Shown here one piece after another: positions 1 through 24,300 of a DNA stretch of 26,103 bases. A program made the position numbers and the translations under genes. Below the pieces are notes generated by a model. It made no database searches, was not told the origin of the DNA, and was given only the letters and a program-made list of their open reading frames with translations. Every line of letters begins with the position of its first letter. Within the stretch, counting starts at the first letter, position 1. This DNA comes from Apostichopus leukothele (taxonomy: Eukaryota > Echinodermata > Holothuroidea > Aspidochirotida > Stichopodidae), in the NCBI GenBank assembly GCA_010014835.2, contig JAAAKB020298037.1, positions 1 to 26,103 of the forward strand, in the 5' to 3' direction.

Positions 1-3000
1 TAGACACATCTCCTTCAAAATGTTAATTCGACACCTAACATACAACAGTTTCACTCCATTAACGTAGTATAACTACCAACAGAGAAAAACCAAAGAATCA
101 CTATTTTCACACCAAACATGAACAGGAGTGGAACATTGCAAACTGTTTTTTACCTTGGTAACAAGCAACATATAAATGATAAATGATAATCAACACCATG
201 ACCTAAAACATATATGCTCATAGAAGACAGCTGTAATGTTAACATATAAATGACAAGTTTTATTTCACATAGTCTCCCAGCTTTAAATAAGGGTTTCACA
301 CAAAACTTTCACATAATCCTCTTCTTTTATGTTTATACAAACTTCAAGAAAAGATCTAATTTTAATTCTTGCCAGCTCTTGAATAAACGTTCCATGAATG
401 TTTGAAAGTGTGTATGCAATTGAAAGAGCCATTGAAGGTTAAAGGAAGTAGTCAAATTGATAGATATTGTGAAGCATGATATGATGGTTTACACAGACAA
501 AACTGAATCACAATCTTAGAAAAGTGATCAACAAAAGGGGTGGAAATAAATAGGTTGTATTATTGCAGACAACATTAAGCAGATATAACACATAAACTCA
601 AAAGCATAGACAGAAATCATACAGTGCATTTGAAATGAAATGTAGGGACTGTCTTGACAACACAAATACAGTCTGCAATTAAAATGGCCACTTACATCTA
701 CTTGATCAAGCTGTATTAGAAATAAAACAAGACACAGAGTCACGATGGACATGGAAAATAACGACATGGAAACGACTTTGCAAACTTTGCCATACAAATG
801 AAAGCACTTTTAATATCTATCAAAAAAAGGACTTTAGAGTTCAACATGTACAAGAAACATGATGGTACTTTAATGTTTAAGTTGGCCTTATTAATTTATG
901 TTTATATGTAAATATTTCTTAGTTTTTATATCTTTAAATCATTCTTGAAACAAACATTCCTGAAACAAACATTTTTTTCATTTTGGATTGCAAAAAAAAG
1001 GTCATTGCAGACCAACAATGTTTTCTTTATTTATTTTCCTTTTTGCAAGGTCTTCTTTGCAAAAAATTAATGTTAACCACAAGTATTATTTTTATGGTTC
1101 ACATAACCAATGTCAATAGTAGTAGTATTTTTTATTAAAAAAAGCTAATTTCTTGTGTGTGATTGAGTCACAATAGTACAAATGTTGTATATTAAAAGAA
1201 AGTACAACTTTGGAACAGGTGGTCTGATCTAGGAGTTGCCCAAACTTTTGGCAGTATTCAATGCAGTAACTAACTGTGTACAAGCATATATACCTAAGAT
1301 AAGTGGTCCATAGTCAAAAGTAAGCACAATGAGCCTAATGTTATGAGTAGCACACAACCCTATGTTAGCCTATAGTGCAAACTTCACTTGCTTTACAGAG
1401 TAAAAAATTGATGTTACAAGGAATCAAAGTTCGACAATGAGTTTTGTGTGCAATGAGTATGGAAGATGTCAAAATGTTTTCCAGAAATGTTTTAGCAAGA
1501 AAATGTCAGAAATAGGTATTTAGTTAGCCTTGTAGCGATGCAAAACCTGTTCTATTATTTACAAACATTTGCTTATGATCTTGATGAGATTATGGGAACT
1601 AATTATTGTTTTGTTAGTCAAACTTTTCTAATGCAAGAGAAGTTTATGGTATCTTGAAAACAAATAGGAGATAGAACCAGAAAGCTAGTTGGCTTTGTGA
1701 TTCCTTGCTACATAATTTGCTGAAAATTCCACATATCTGACTTATGTAGAGCAAGTGAGTTAAATTTTTCCAAGAATTAAGTGAGAACTAGAAAAGATCA
1801 GAGATAACCTAGATCATCCAATTCCTTCACTGGTTAGGATTTTACAGTATAGAATTTTTATTCCAAAATGTTTCAATATCCAGAAAGAACAGTCTTCCTA
1901 GGTGATATACACACATAGATGTATGAGCAACTGGACATTTCTTAGCTAGCATATCAACTCTGCCATCAACCATTCCTTCAATAATTGTTATTAACAAATG
2001 AGAGGTACATGATATTGTTCACACACTCTGAAATATTTCACAACTTACTGCCAAAGTCATCTATCTAGTATAAATCACAGAGAATAGGCCAATTTTGAGA
2101 CCATTTGAGATAACTTGTTGATCCCTTGAGCCAATTTTGAGATAGCCTATGGATCCCTTGAAGCTCAGAGTGTGAAAACTGATAAGGGCCACTTGAGTGT
2201 TTATACCATCAACTATTTGGAACAGATTTCATTTCCTGGATGAAGATCTATTAATATTGGGCCTGTTCACTAAACTAAACTGAAATTGACCAAACTATGT
2301 TCACCAAAAGAAAATCATAGCATGGCAGAACTCACAAACTGTATCTTTAATTTTGGAGTTAACATGTTTACAAGGATTATATATTTTAACACATGTTAAC
2401 CTCATGTGACCTTTGAACTCTACCAATTTGCAGTAGGTTCTTGCACTCACTAAGCTGGTTCTATTTACTACATATCAAGTTCCACAAATATGTGCTTGTT
2501 GAGTTATCATGTTTAAAAGATTTTACACACTTTGACCTGTGTTGGTCTCAAATGACCATTGAACTTCACAGAAAACAATACGGTTCTTGTACTCAATTAG
2601 ATGGATCCAAATACCAAGTATGAAGTAAATCCACTATGAACTTTTTGAGTTACTGTGTTTACAAGCAAGTATCACATACACACACACGACATTACCATCA
2701 CATAGAGTCCTTCTGCCTCCGGCAAGGAATCAAATAAGGGTGAAATTGTGCAGAAAATGATGTTTGTTGACCTATTACAGGCGAAGTTGGGATAATTGCT
2801 TGTCATAATGTGGTTCAACAGAATGATCTTGAAGCAAGTTGGAAATGATTTTTTTCATATTTTACAGACAGTCAATGTATCTTCACACTTGCTTTTGTCA
2901 CACATGAATTACAAATACAATGCTCTTCCGGTCAAACAATAACAACAAATCCATTCAGCTAATGGAGCCATGCAGCAATGAGTGAGGAGTTTTGATGTGA

Positions 3001-3263
3001 GGCTTCCATTATTGAAATCAGTAATATTGGCACAACCCTCCCTTCACATCAACAAGGTAGAAAGTAAAGAAACAGAAACCTAGTTATTTACTTATGTCCA
3101 CTTTCCCCTGAATGAGTTAGGAACCATACACATTCCTGAGTGCACTTTAATTACACTATAAAACATTAGCTTTTCTACTCTACACTGCAGAACTCCTAAG
3201 TCATCTTAAATGACACATGTGAATGTATTCTAACCAGTGCACAATTTAAAAATAGTAACTCAC
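1..3263 (-). other. ROCK intron (partial), no exon recognised
   Basis: No minus-strand segment with the Lys/Glu/Leu-rich composition of the ROCK coiled coil was found. The 89-codon open frame at 528-797 has no family resemblance. A 49-codon frame at 283-432 is described under findings. One copy of the dispersed repeat lies at about 2230-2695, and a short near-duplication around GCCAATTTTGAGA occurs at 2090-2165. Confidence 0.7.
2230..2695 (+). repeat. Dispersed repeat family R1, copy 1
   Basis: The degenerate anchor TTTACAAGG/TTTAAAAGA/TTTACAAGC occurs at 2367, 2512 and 2658, giving a period of 145-146 bp. Each unit carries TGACCT-type words and GGTTCTTG(T/C)ACTCA. The copy ends TTTACAAGCAAGTATCACA followed by a CA run, a terminus shared with the copy at 13150-13565. 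The left edge is uncertain. Confidence 0.75.
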
Positions 3264-15897
<12,634 letters not shown>

Positions 15898-18800
15898 CTG
15901 CAAATTAAAAATTAAGAAATTGAAAGGGAACTGAACATTGCTAAACACTACAATATTACCTTAATATAGAATGGCTAGAACCAATTTAAGTGAACACTTC
16001 ACTGACATGGAGGTTTATAATGTTCATTAGATTGTCAGGAAAGTGATGCATACTAAAAATACTCAATGATACGTAATTGTTAAGTTTCCAGCCAGCATTA
16101 ACCTTAATGCTCTGTCCATCTGGACTCTAAGGGATCAAACAGGGTTCTTTTAATGTCCAATTTCAACGCAAGTACAAATTTTTCAAGTTTATAAATTTCA
16201 TTCATCTTTTTACATTTATAAGATATTTGGAATTGAACTCTTTTTTAATCCTATCTGACCACTGGTTACTGACATCTTTAATGGGGATACTTACACTAAT
16301 TTACTAACATAATGTACTGGAAATGTTGCAAAGGTTTACCTTTCCCTTCAGACTTGAAATTCAATTTTATAATTGAAGTTTAAACCATCAGAATATTTAT
16401 ATATCCCATTCATTGATACTGTGTATAGTTTACTTTAGATACAATCTGAGCAGTTTTACCCAATCCACAGTCAAACAACCTGGGAATGAAAAGTGTTCAG
16501 TCTTTTATTGTACTGTAGATGTCCTTCTACAACATGGCACATGCTTTCTTCAAGTTCACATTTGATATGAAATGTGACAACTCCAACACTCTGAATCTTG
16601 AAAACAACGTGATGAGATGCAAATTTCAACAGCATGCTGTGATTTCCTTCTTTTAATCAAAGCATTATGTAACTCACGTAACTATTCTCCTGCCCAGTAA
16701 AGATGAAGGAAATACAATATTTGGACATACTGTAGTTTGCATTTTAAGGTGCAAATTTATTCAACTAAAGAAATAATGGCCCAATGGTTATAAATTTTGG
16801 GGGTTTGATCACCTGATAACATGACAGCTTTTGCATCACCAGTTCCACTTAATTGCAACCAGTGTGCATTAATACACAACCCAAGACTATAATGATGTAA
16901 TTTCCATCTCCTGTGGAATTTAAGCTACAGTGCTATCTAGAGAAACACGTAGAGACAATGAGCCATAAGTGGGTGCAATAATGTTGTTGGAGAGAGAATC
17001 AGCTGTTACTGTACATGTTCCCAGTTTGTGTTCCTGTATTAAAGTTGCCTTTGTGAACAAACTGGAACTGATTTTAACTGTGAGCTATTGAATGTCTCCA
17101 GTGAATCAAAGCCAGAAGCATATTATCGAAAAAGTACTGAATAAATTAAAGAATAAAACAGTCTAAGCTCAGGCCTATTGTCTTCTCCTGTCCACTTGTC
17201 AGGGACAACATACGTTGTGACAGCATGTGCACCATTAAAATCTCCTGCGGGTGGGTAGGCACATGGAAGCAGACTAGCAATCATATTTCTTCCTTGACAG
17301 ACCTATCCTTCCTTTCTAGATACCAGTACCAATACAACAAAAAACTCTGATATATTCTTGTTTGGAACCTAATAATCTAAAAATAAGCTTTGAGCAAGTA
17401 GCAATCATCATTGTGCGTGTGTGGTTAGCGACTGCAGCCAATATATGTGTTCTGATAATCTGACTTTGTATGGACAGAATCAGTCGGCTGTAACATGCAG
17501 TATGCAATCGCACACATTGTTTGCACTTTACAATAAGATGATTCTGTGGGGTCATGTGACAAGACTCCACTTAACTATGAGATTGTGCATCAAAGCTATT
17601 GTCGCACTGATTATGGGCAAGCATAGTCGGTATCACTATCTGCCGATATCAGTGATATGGGTCTGATATTAGTATCGATAAAATTTGCATCATTTACCGA
17701 TAGTTCACACCCCATACTGATCATTCAGAACAAAAATGTTTTGTCAGCTCAGGTAATTTTAAAATATTTTGGTCTACAAATGAATCCCCATTCTGTGGCA
17801 TTGCAATATAATCACAAGTCAGCGCTTAAATACTATAGTAAAGCCTGTGGTACGAACGTTTTGAACTGCGTCCTTAACTGTAGGCCTATTAACAGAAGCC
17901 ACTAGATCACCCATAACTGCGACTCAGCACGTGACAGTATCATTTTGCGAAAAGAGGAAATTAAGTGGATGCTACATTGATATAAAGTGTATCCCAATAT
18001 TGCTAGTTAGACAGTCAGTCAAAAATTTGTTCAAAGTTTAGATTGAAGCAAATATATAGTAATAGAAGTTTCTGTATGAAAGGGGCCATAAAAAATATGG
18101 TATCTTTCAAACAATGGGGACTGCGATATGAACAATACAATTCTAGTCGTGTTGATATCAGCTTTTGCTCTCAATATGGTTTGCCAAATAAACCAAAATG
18201 ATATTGCGATATTTTAGACAATCTCAATCATTGGAACCATTGACAGATTTTGCTGGCAACAATATGAAATAAGTCATTTATATTTTGCTAGTGTCATAAG
18301 ACAGCATAGTAATTTCATTCATACTGGTTATGATGTTTATAAACTGAATTGTTTTTTCCAGTTGGCCAAAGTTGGTTGGGAAATTGGATTTTCAGATATC
18401 AGAAACTGAGTTGAATGGAAGTGGCTTATCATACAATGCATTACAAATAGTAGGCTACTTCATCTGTGGGGGCAAACAAATGTGATGATGTATCAATAAG
18501 GAAAATCTAATACTGGCAACAAATTAATTTCTAGACACTTATGAATGCTGTTCCAACAGTGTACTACTGTACCTACAGTATTCTACACTGAAATGCCAGA
18601 AAAAACAGCTAACTGTTTTGATTGGGGGATATGTTTGGTGAAACTTTACGTCAATGACGAATCCAAACCTCAGGCAACCACCATATCCTTTGCTCCTTTC
18701 ATGTGATATCAACCAAGGATTTTAATCAAGGATGTTAATCCACCAATGTGAACAAGATGACAATCCATGGAGTTGGGGATCTCTCTCTTCTATGACAGAA

Positions 18801-21800
18801 CTGATCTACATTGACCTGTGACCTTGACCCTTAACTAAAGTACTTTATTAAAGTTTGTCCCGTTATGCTCTTCATATTGTGGTTTAATGACTTTCTCAAA
18901 CATACTGAAAAGCAGAAAATGGCTATAAAATATTACCAAGTTTAATAGGTTATGTGATGAGTAAAGTGCATGTTGGACTAGGCACAGGTACAGTAAGAGA
19001 GGAGCAAAGTCAACTACTTGTCAAACTGTTTGTGGTATGTCCAGACAGCTACTGTATGATATTTCAGAAATTATTTTCCACACTTTTTTCTTTCAATTCC
19101 ATACCAAATATTACTGTCCAATGTCCCAATTAAATATGGTTCTTTCCAATCCATTTAGCTACTTTAATACCAGCAGACCTGACACATGGAAAATTGTTTC
19201 CCTGAGGATGACTCTTCAAGAATTTACAGATCTCTGAACTGAAACATAAATTACATGGCATTGCTATACGTGATGATGATTCCATAGGGTACATTGACCA
19301 TCACTGTAACCGTGGGGCAACTGTAATACTCTGTCCAATTTAATTGGATGATCAGTTCAAGGAGATATTTAGAAGCTTCATCCGTCTCAAAGAGTAGGGG
19401 CGTCAATTTAAAGGGAAGTTAATCCACTTAATACCGAAATAAGCAAATGATAGTTTCAGTAACCCCATACATTTTATTGGCTTTTGGCATGTACCCACAT
19501 ACCATTAACAGAAGTGATGACAGGCCACAAAAAAATATGGGGAGAACAATTTGTATTATAACATTTGTTATATTTTTATTTGCTACAATATACATGTTCA
19601 AAGGTTAATTCCCATTGACTTTGGTCGTTGACAAAAATAACTTTATAACCAAGCTTGCTTCAAGTTTGCCTAGGTATTGCTTTTATCATATCTAACACTA
19701 CATTGACAATGTTTTATTTGATTACTACCAATGAAATAAATGAGCAAAACCTCATCTGAAATGAAAGGTTATAGGAGAGTGGGTTACTACTTAGTCTAGT
19801 ATCACTATTAAAGACAAAATTTCATCATGCCAACAACAACAACAAATCATACACTAGTGGTCCAATGTTGATATATTGCTCTTTTGTTAAACTTGTTCAT
19901 CCCTCATTTTAATATGTCAAGAAACATCAAACCATGAGATCTCCAATAATGTACCAGTAGAGATCTGTTTGCTAGTTTGGGATTTTTGTAGTGGAATACA
20001 ACTTCTATCATCTACAGGAGACGTACTGTGTGTGAGGTCTCCTTTACACGTATTAAATTCTCAGTTATGCTGCAAGTTTCTCATGGTCCTGCACAATATG
20101 TATCTTTTAAATTATGGGTTCTAAATAGCTAGTTGTACCCTATATACTAAATGCACACAACTTGTAGGGAGCAAGCACCCATTAGCAGTGAGCATGACAA
20201 ACTTAATTTCTTATGATGACACAGCAATAGCAATTATTCGACAGCTGTTTTAATTACTGTAAATTCTTCATCTTGATCCCTGACATTAAAGAGATTGAGT
20301 ACATAGGTTATAAAAGTTGAGGCCTACCCATGTAGGAAGGTATCATGTATGTTTAACTGTAATGGATTCCCTATGAAGAAGTGTAATAGACATACTGTAA
20401 GGTCACTGTGGCTGCCATGTCAGGACTGGTAGTGTAGCTGTTCATGGCAATTTGCTTACTTTTCACTGCCTACCTACTTATGGTGCTTGAGATGACAGTT
20501 ACTTACAAAAGAAAAAAGTTTGTGGAAAGGTTTTAAGGTATAACTATAAATGCCAAAAGGAAGTGATTCATTGCCACATTCTATATAATGAAACACTTAA
20601 TGTAAACTGTACACTGACAGTAGTTTAAAAAGGAAGGCTAGCAAATATAACCGCCTGTACCAGCCTGGTGGTACATGTTGTATACGTGTACATTAAGCCC
20701 TAAGGCTGAGTGCACACAGCCAGTTAATGAACGACACCTGATGAAAACATGTAAGCTGTTATTGTCCAGGAACAAGAGCAAAGTTAGTCTGATCACTGAC
20801 ATGTGGTTTGCTAATTCTAGCAGACAATAACATACTAATAGTGGCCACAAGACAATGTTAACGCATTAGTGCAAATCACTCACTGAATGTAATGTTTTAG
20901 TATTATAATATGTATACTTTCTACATAGTTGAGTCTATTTTTTGATAGCATTTGATAGCGTTTGATAGTTTATATTTGTATTTGTATTTTACAGTAAACG
21001 ACATTAAAGTGACAAGAAAAGGGCACTCTCTGTGTTGTTTGAGTTTCAATTGAGTGCAAAATGAGCCTACACTTACAGTACTGTATGTAGAAATCACATG
21101 TTCGTCACAAAATTACTACAAATGTCTCAAACATATCGACCACGGCGGCCATAATAGTATCAGTAAATTCTTGCATATAGAAAAACTTTCACTTTCCTTT
21201 AAATGTTACAAGTTTATATACTGGTTGTGTAGTGTTTTCATTTAGCAATAATGTCGAACCTGGTGTTCTTTTGCTTTCGTCAGTAGGTTCGCCCTAAGTT
21301 TGCATACCGGCAATAGTTTCATGGAAACCTACAAGCAGCGATTACATGTTTAGCAAAAAAGGTTCACAATGTACAAATGACAACATCATGGAGAAAGAAT
21401 ACAAGCAGTAATAGTGAACATTAAGTGACATTCATTAACTCACCAGACAAACAAAATGAATAAAAACATTGAATATACTAACAAATTCTAGCTCCGCAAT
21501 GAAACAAATTTAGTTAAAAATATATGTTGCCAAACCTGTTTCTCTCATTTAGTTAATCTTCCATACCAAATTTCCTATCACTTCCAATCAACTTATCAGA
21601 CATGTTTCCGGGGGTCCTGCTCCCAACCTCGCTACTGGGGTTCAGGCCCTTCATGGAAACGTCAGAACACAAGCCAAGTGTGGAGTGCATACAGACCAGT
21701 GGGTAGGCAGTACCGGATTTGACTAGACGCACATGGTACTCAGTCGTCCAGATCCTTGTAGACTGCCACACACTGAATAGCATGTACAATACGCATAACA

Positions 21801-22941
21801 ACTGCAGTGCAGTGATATTATGTTGGGCTGTGACCTACATAGAAGACTATGGTACATGTGCTAGGCGATTTGGATTATGAAAATCTTGGCATGCTTCCAG
21901 AAAAGTTTCTCATCACACTAGATCAACACCTACTACGAATTGGTTGCGTCCTTTACTTTGCATGAATTGTACAAAGGGTAGGTAGTACTCGTCATCCAAG
22001 TTTATTCGAATATGTTGAGGGGTCACTTTCCGAACATGATAATAAGGACATGGGTAGGACCGGATCGGAGACATTTGAAAACATCCTTGATCTAAAATGG
22101 TATTTATCTAGTACGTCATACCTGAACAGCCATTCCGTATTATATCTTATACGTAGCACAGGTGCATGTTCGACTAGATCACTGCTGCCATGTGTAAATG
22201 TATTTAGTAACAGTCGGTCAGCTCGTACAAGTTTGCTCTGCGGTCTTTCGTCCGAGAGCGGCATACAGTACTTAACACTTTGCACAGAGTTAAATAGAAT
22301 TTCTAATATGTGTGATAGCCAAACCATCGAATATTAAAATGAAACACTGGGAAAGTTAGATAAGAAAAGTCAAATTCATACGAAAGAAAACTCTAGTTCA
22401 GTCTGCGTTAACTAACATACAAAAACTAGATATAAATGTAAAATGCAATAAATTGTTCAAACCATTGCCTGTGAGGCTGATTATGAAAGTCAATATAACA
22501 GGGATCTTCCCTCGCTTGGCCGTGGCTGTCTGTGCGCCACGTACTGTACATCATGTAGTGTGTGAAAGTAGCCATTGACATCAATGCCCTTGTGAGTAGG
22601 TTGAGAATCATCATTACCGTACTCATTGCATATGAAATTGAGAGCACTGCTCTCTGATTAATGTAAAAGTTTACTTTGGTTTTACTTCTTTTTTTTTTCT
22701 TTTTTTTCTTCAGCCAGGCTGGATTTCCTGCGAGCACAGTCTCGGGAAACATCAATGAGCTGGAACAAGAGCTGTAGCAAGAACCCTCACTTTCATCACG
22801 TCCTCACACAGTAGGCCACACTATCACAGCCTTTTACCACAACACAACAGTAGCGGTCTACATCAGCATGCAGGGAGGCACCAGGTCGATCGACTGTCTG
22901 TGACATTGGACATTCTTCACTGGTGTCAATAGAACAATATC
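15898..22941 (-). other. ROCK intron 1 and/or 5' flank, no exon confirmed
   Basis: The exon beginning at 15897 is phase 0 and lacks a start, so transcription enters from the right. A manual search for the conserved first-exon ending (a short R-D-P..LL peptide followed by GT) found none here. The stretch is AT-rich until about 21590, then CpG-richer to about 22340. Short simple repeats occur: CAA run at 19831-19846, and three TTTGATAGC-like units at 20939-20972. The open frames at 17316-17905, 20638-20850 and 21054-21245 have no recognised domain. Confidence 0.7.
21590..22340. other. CpG-richer segment of unknown role
   Basis: CpG dinucleotides are frequent here (for example ACCGGATCGG, GTACGTCATA, GCGGTCTTTCGTCCGAGAGC) compared with the AT-rich, CpG-poor flanks. 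Both strands are open over 21992-22327 (111 codons minus, 95 plus, the plus frame being open from about 21966). Neither frame shows a domain I recognise. It could be a promoter region, a decayed mobile element or an unrecognised exon. Confidence 0.45.
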
Positions 22942-23183
22942 AGAGCCTACCACATTGCAACAGAACTATATAGTGCTCAGAGCCTACCACATTCCAACAC
23001 AACTGTATAGTGCTCAGAGCCTACCACATTGCAACAGAACTTCATAGTGCTGAGAGCCAATCACTTTCCAACAAAACGATATAGTGCTCAGAGCCTACCA
23101 AATTGCAACAGAACTGTATAGTGCTCAGAGCCTACACAGTGCAATAGTGTTGTATAGTGCTCAGAGCCTACCACATGGCAGGG
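22942..23183 (+). repeat. 37-bp minisatellite next to recombinase relic
   Basis: Six units of AGAGCCTACCACATTGCAAC + AGAACTGTATAGTGCTC begin at 22942, 22979, 23016, 23053, 23090 and 23127 (the last is 36 bp). A seventh partial unit starting at 23163 breaks off into the recombinase relic. Divergence between units is about 5-25%. Confidence 0.95.
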
Positions 23184-23194
23184 AAGAGCTCCAG

Positions 23195-24073
23195 GTCACT
23201 CCATGTTCGGCACCTCTGAGTCAAGTGGCAGCCTTTCTGATGCACCTTTTTCATCAAAGGAAGCAAGTTTCAACTACCGAGAACTACCAAATCTCAGCAA
23301 TCCCTGCAACCCATACAGGGTTCAATGACACAACTAACTATCAAAGGTTCCAACTGTGTGATTGCCGTAATCACGCAGGGCGTGGCCAATTGAAGACCTA
23401 TTGTTCCAAAGCTCCCTCACTCATGGTCCTCAGGTCCTTAACCAAGAACCCATTTGAGCCGATGTCATCTACATTGTTATTACATCTTACCTCCAAACCT
23501 TTATTCTTAGTTGCAGCAGTGTCGGCAAGAAGGAGCTGTCTTCACGCATAACCAATAACAAAAGGCCATATACAATTGACGTTTATGGGGTTCATCTCAT
23601 TCCGAACCCTGCTTTTCTCCTTACCGAAAATTTCTCACTTTTTATCAGTTTTAAAGGAAGATACGCTGTAGTGTCCAGTAAGGGTGCTCTTGTACCTTGA
23701 AAAAACTAGGACAGTATGCACCTTGTCGAAATTATTTATACTCCCAGACGCTTTGGACTCATCCAAGGACATCGTTTCAAGATGGCTGATCCAGCTAATT
23801 TGCCCCCACGTCTCTGCCTGGGATGAGGTGCGGGCACAAGATTTAAGGGAAAAAACTACTTCCAAGACACTATTCACTGGAGTGTCATTGCAACAAATTT
23901 TAAATGTGGCAACCTGGAAAACACTGGTCATCAACATTTGCTGCTTCTTACTTGACCGACCTCTTGCATTGAAGGCGACTTTTGGTCGTACGGTAATAGA
24001 CGTTCCTTTGGGTAGGTCCACCCCTTGGGCCTCCCACCATCGTAGCAGTGCCACTCTGTGCATATGTTGACTT
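23195..24073 (+). pseudogene. Decayed DIRS-like tyrosine recombinase
   Basis: The plus frame starting at 23084 shows the N-terminal SAM-like part of a DIRS/Ngaro tyrosine recombinase (SQVAAFLMHLF; LTKNPFEP), the first catalytic Arg context (SARRS), then after decay CPVRVLLYLEKTR, VSRWL, VRAQDLREKTTSK and GVSLQQILNVATWK. These are the landmarks of retroelement tyrosine recombinases. The stops TAA at 23549-23551 and TAG at 23669-23671 interrupt one frame. Between them, a segment reads better one frame over (HLIPNPAFLL), implying compensating indels. The expected catalytic His of the RAHDVR motif is Gln, and the nucleophile Tyr of the SFYLRD motif is Phe. No reverse transcriptase was seen upstream, so this is a dead, truncated copy. 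Confidence 0.8.
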
Positions 24074-24074
24074 G

Positions 24075-24155
24075 GAGACAGGTAAGAGAGGAACGAATAA
24101 ATTCCCCAAAACTTATTGGCTTGAGGATTTATGAGCGACAATACTTACCTGTCTC
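24075..24155. repeat. Inverted repeat at the end of the recombinase relic
   Basis: GAGACAGGTAAG at 24075-24086 is the exact reverse complement of CTTACCTGTCTC at 24144-24155, 57 bp apart. It straddles the expected end of the recombinase reading frame and is probably part of the element's 3' structure. Confidence 0.75.
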
Positions 24156-24300
24156 TCCCAACTCCACGCGCAGGACCTATCCTTATGCAACAGGGTGGCT
24201 GAGTGTCACCTGACTAAGGATGCAAGTCTAATAAAGTGTTTGCATCATTCAAAACGAAAGTAATTTTTATTACTTTCCTTCACGTTAGCTATCTTAATGC
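24156..24300 (+). mobile_element. Probable 3' tail of the DIRS-like element
   Basis: Non-coding tail after the recombinase relic with AATAAA at 24230-24235 and a perfect hairpin at 24256-24277 (GAAAGTAAT, TTTT, ATTACTTTC). The tail and hairpin placement fits the 3' region of DIRS-type elements, but the outer boundary cannot be set from one copy. Confidence 0.5.

Noticed and set aside
16471-16635. 54-codon minus-strand frame ending near CAG|GTTGTT, considered as a ROCK first exon
   Set aside because: The donor is poor, the peptide has no similarity to ROCK N-termini, and there is no Leu-Leu ending.
22426-22755. 109-codon minus-strand open frame with a lysine run
   Set aside because: The lysine run is a translated T-rich tract at 22681-22710 and the rest shows no domain. 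The R-E-D-P near 22505 was considered as the ROCK first exon, but the following residues and the absence of a Leu-Leu plus donor do not fit.
23635-24141. 168-codon minus-strand open frame, the longest in the window
   Set aside because: It is the antisense of the DIRS-like recombinase relic, whose plus-strand reading carries the recognisable motifs.
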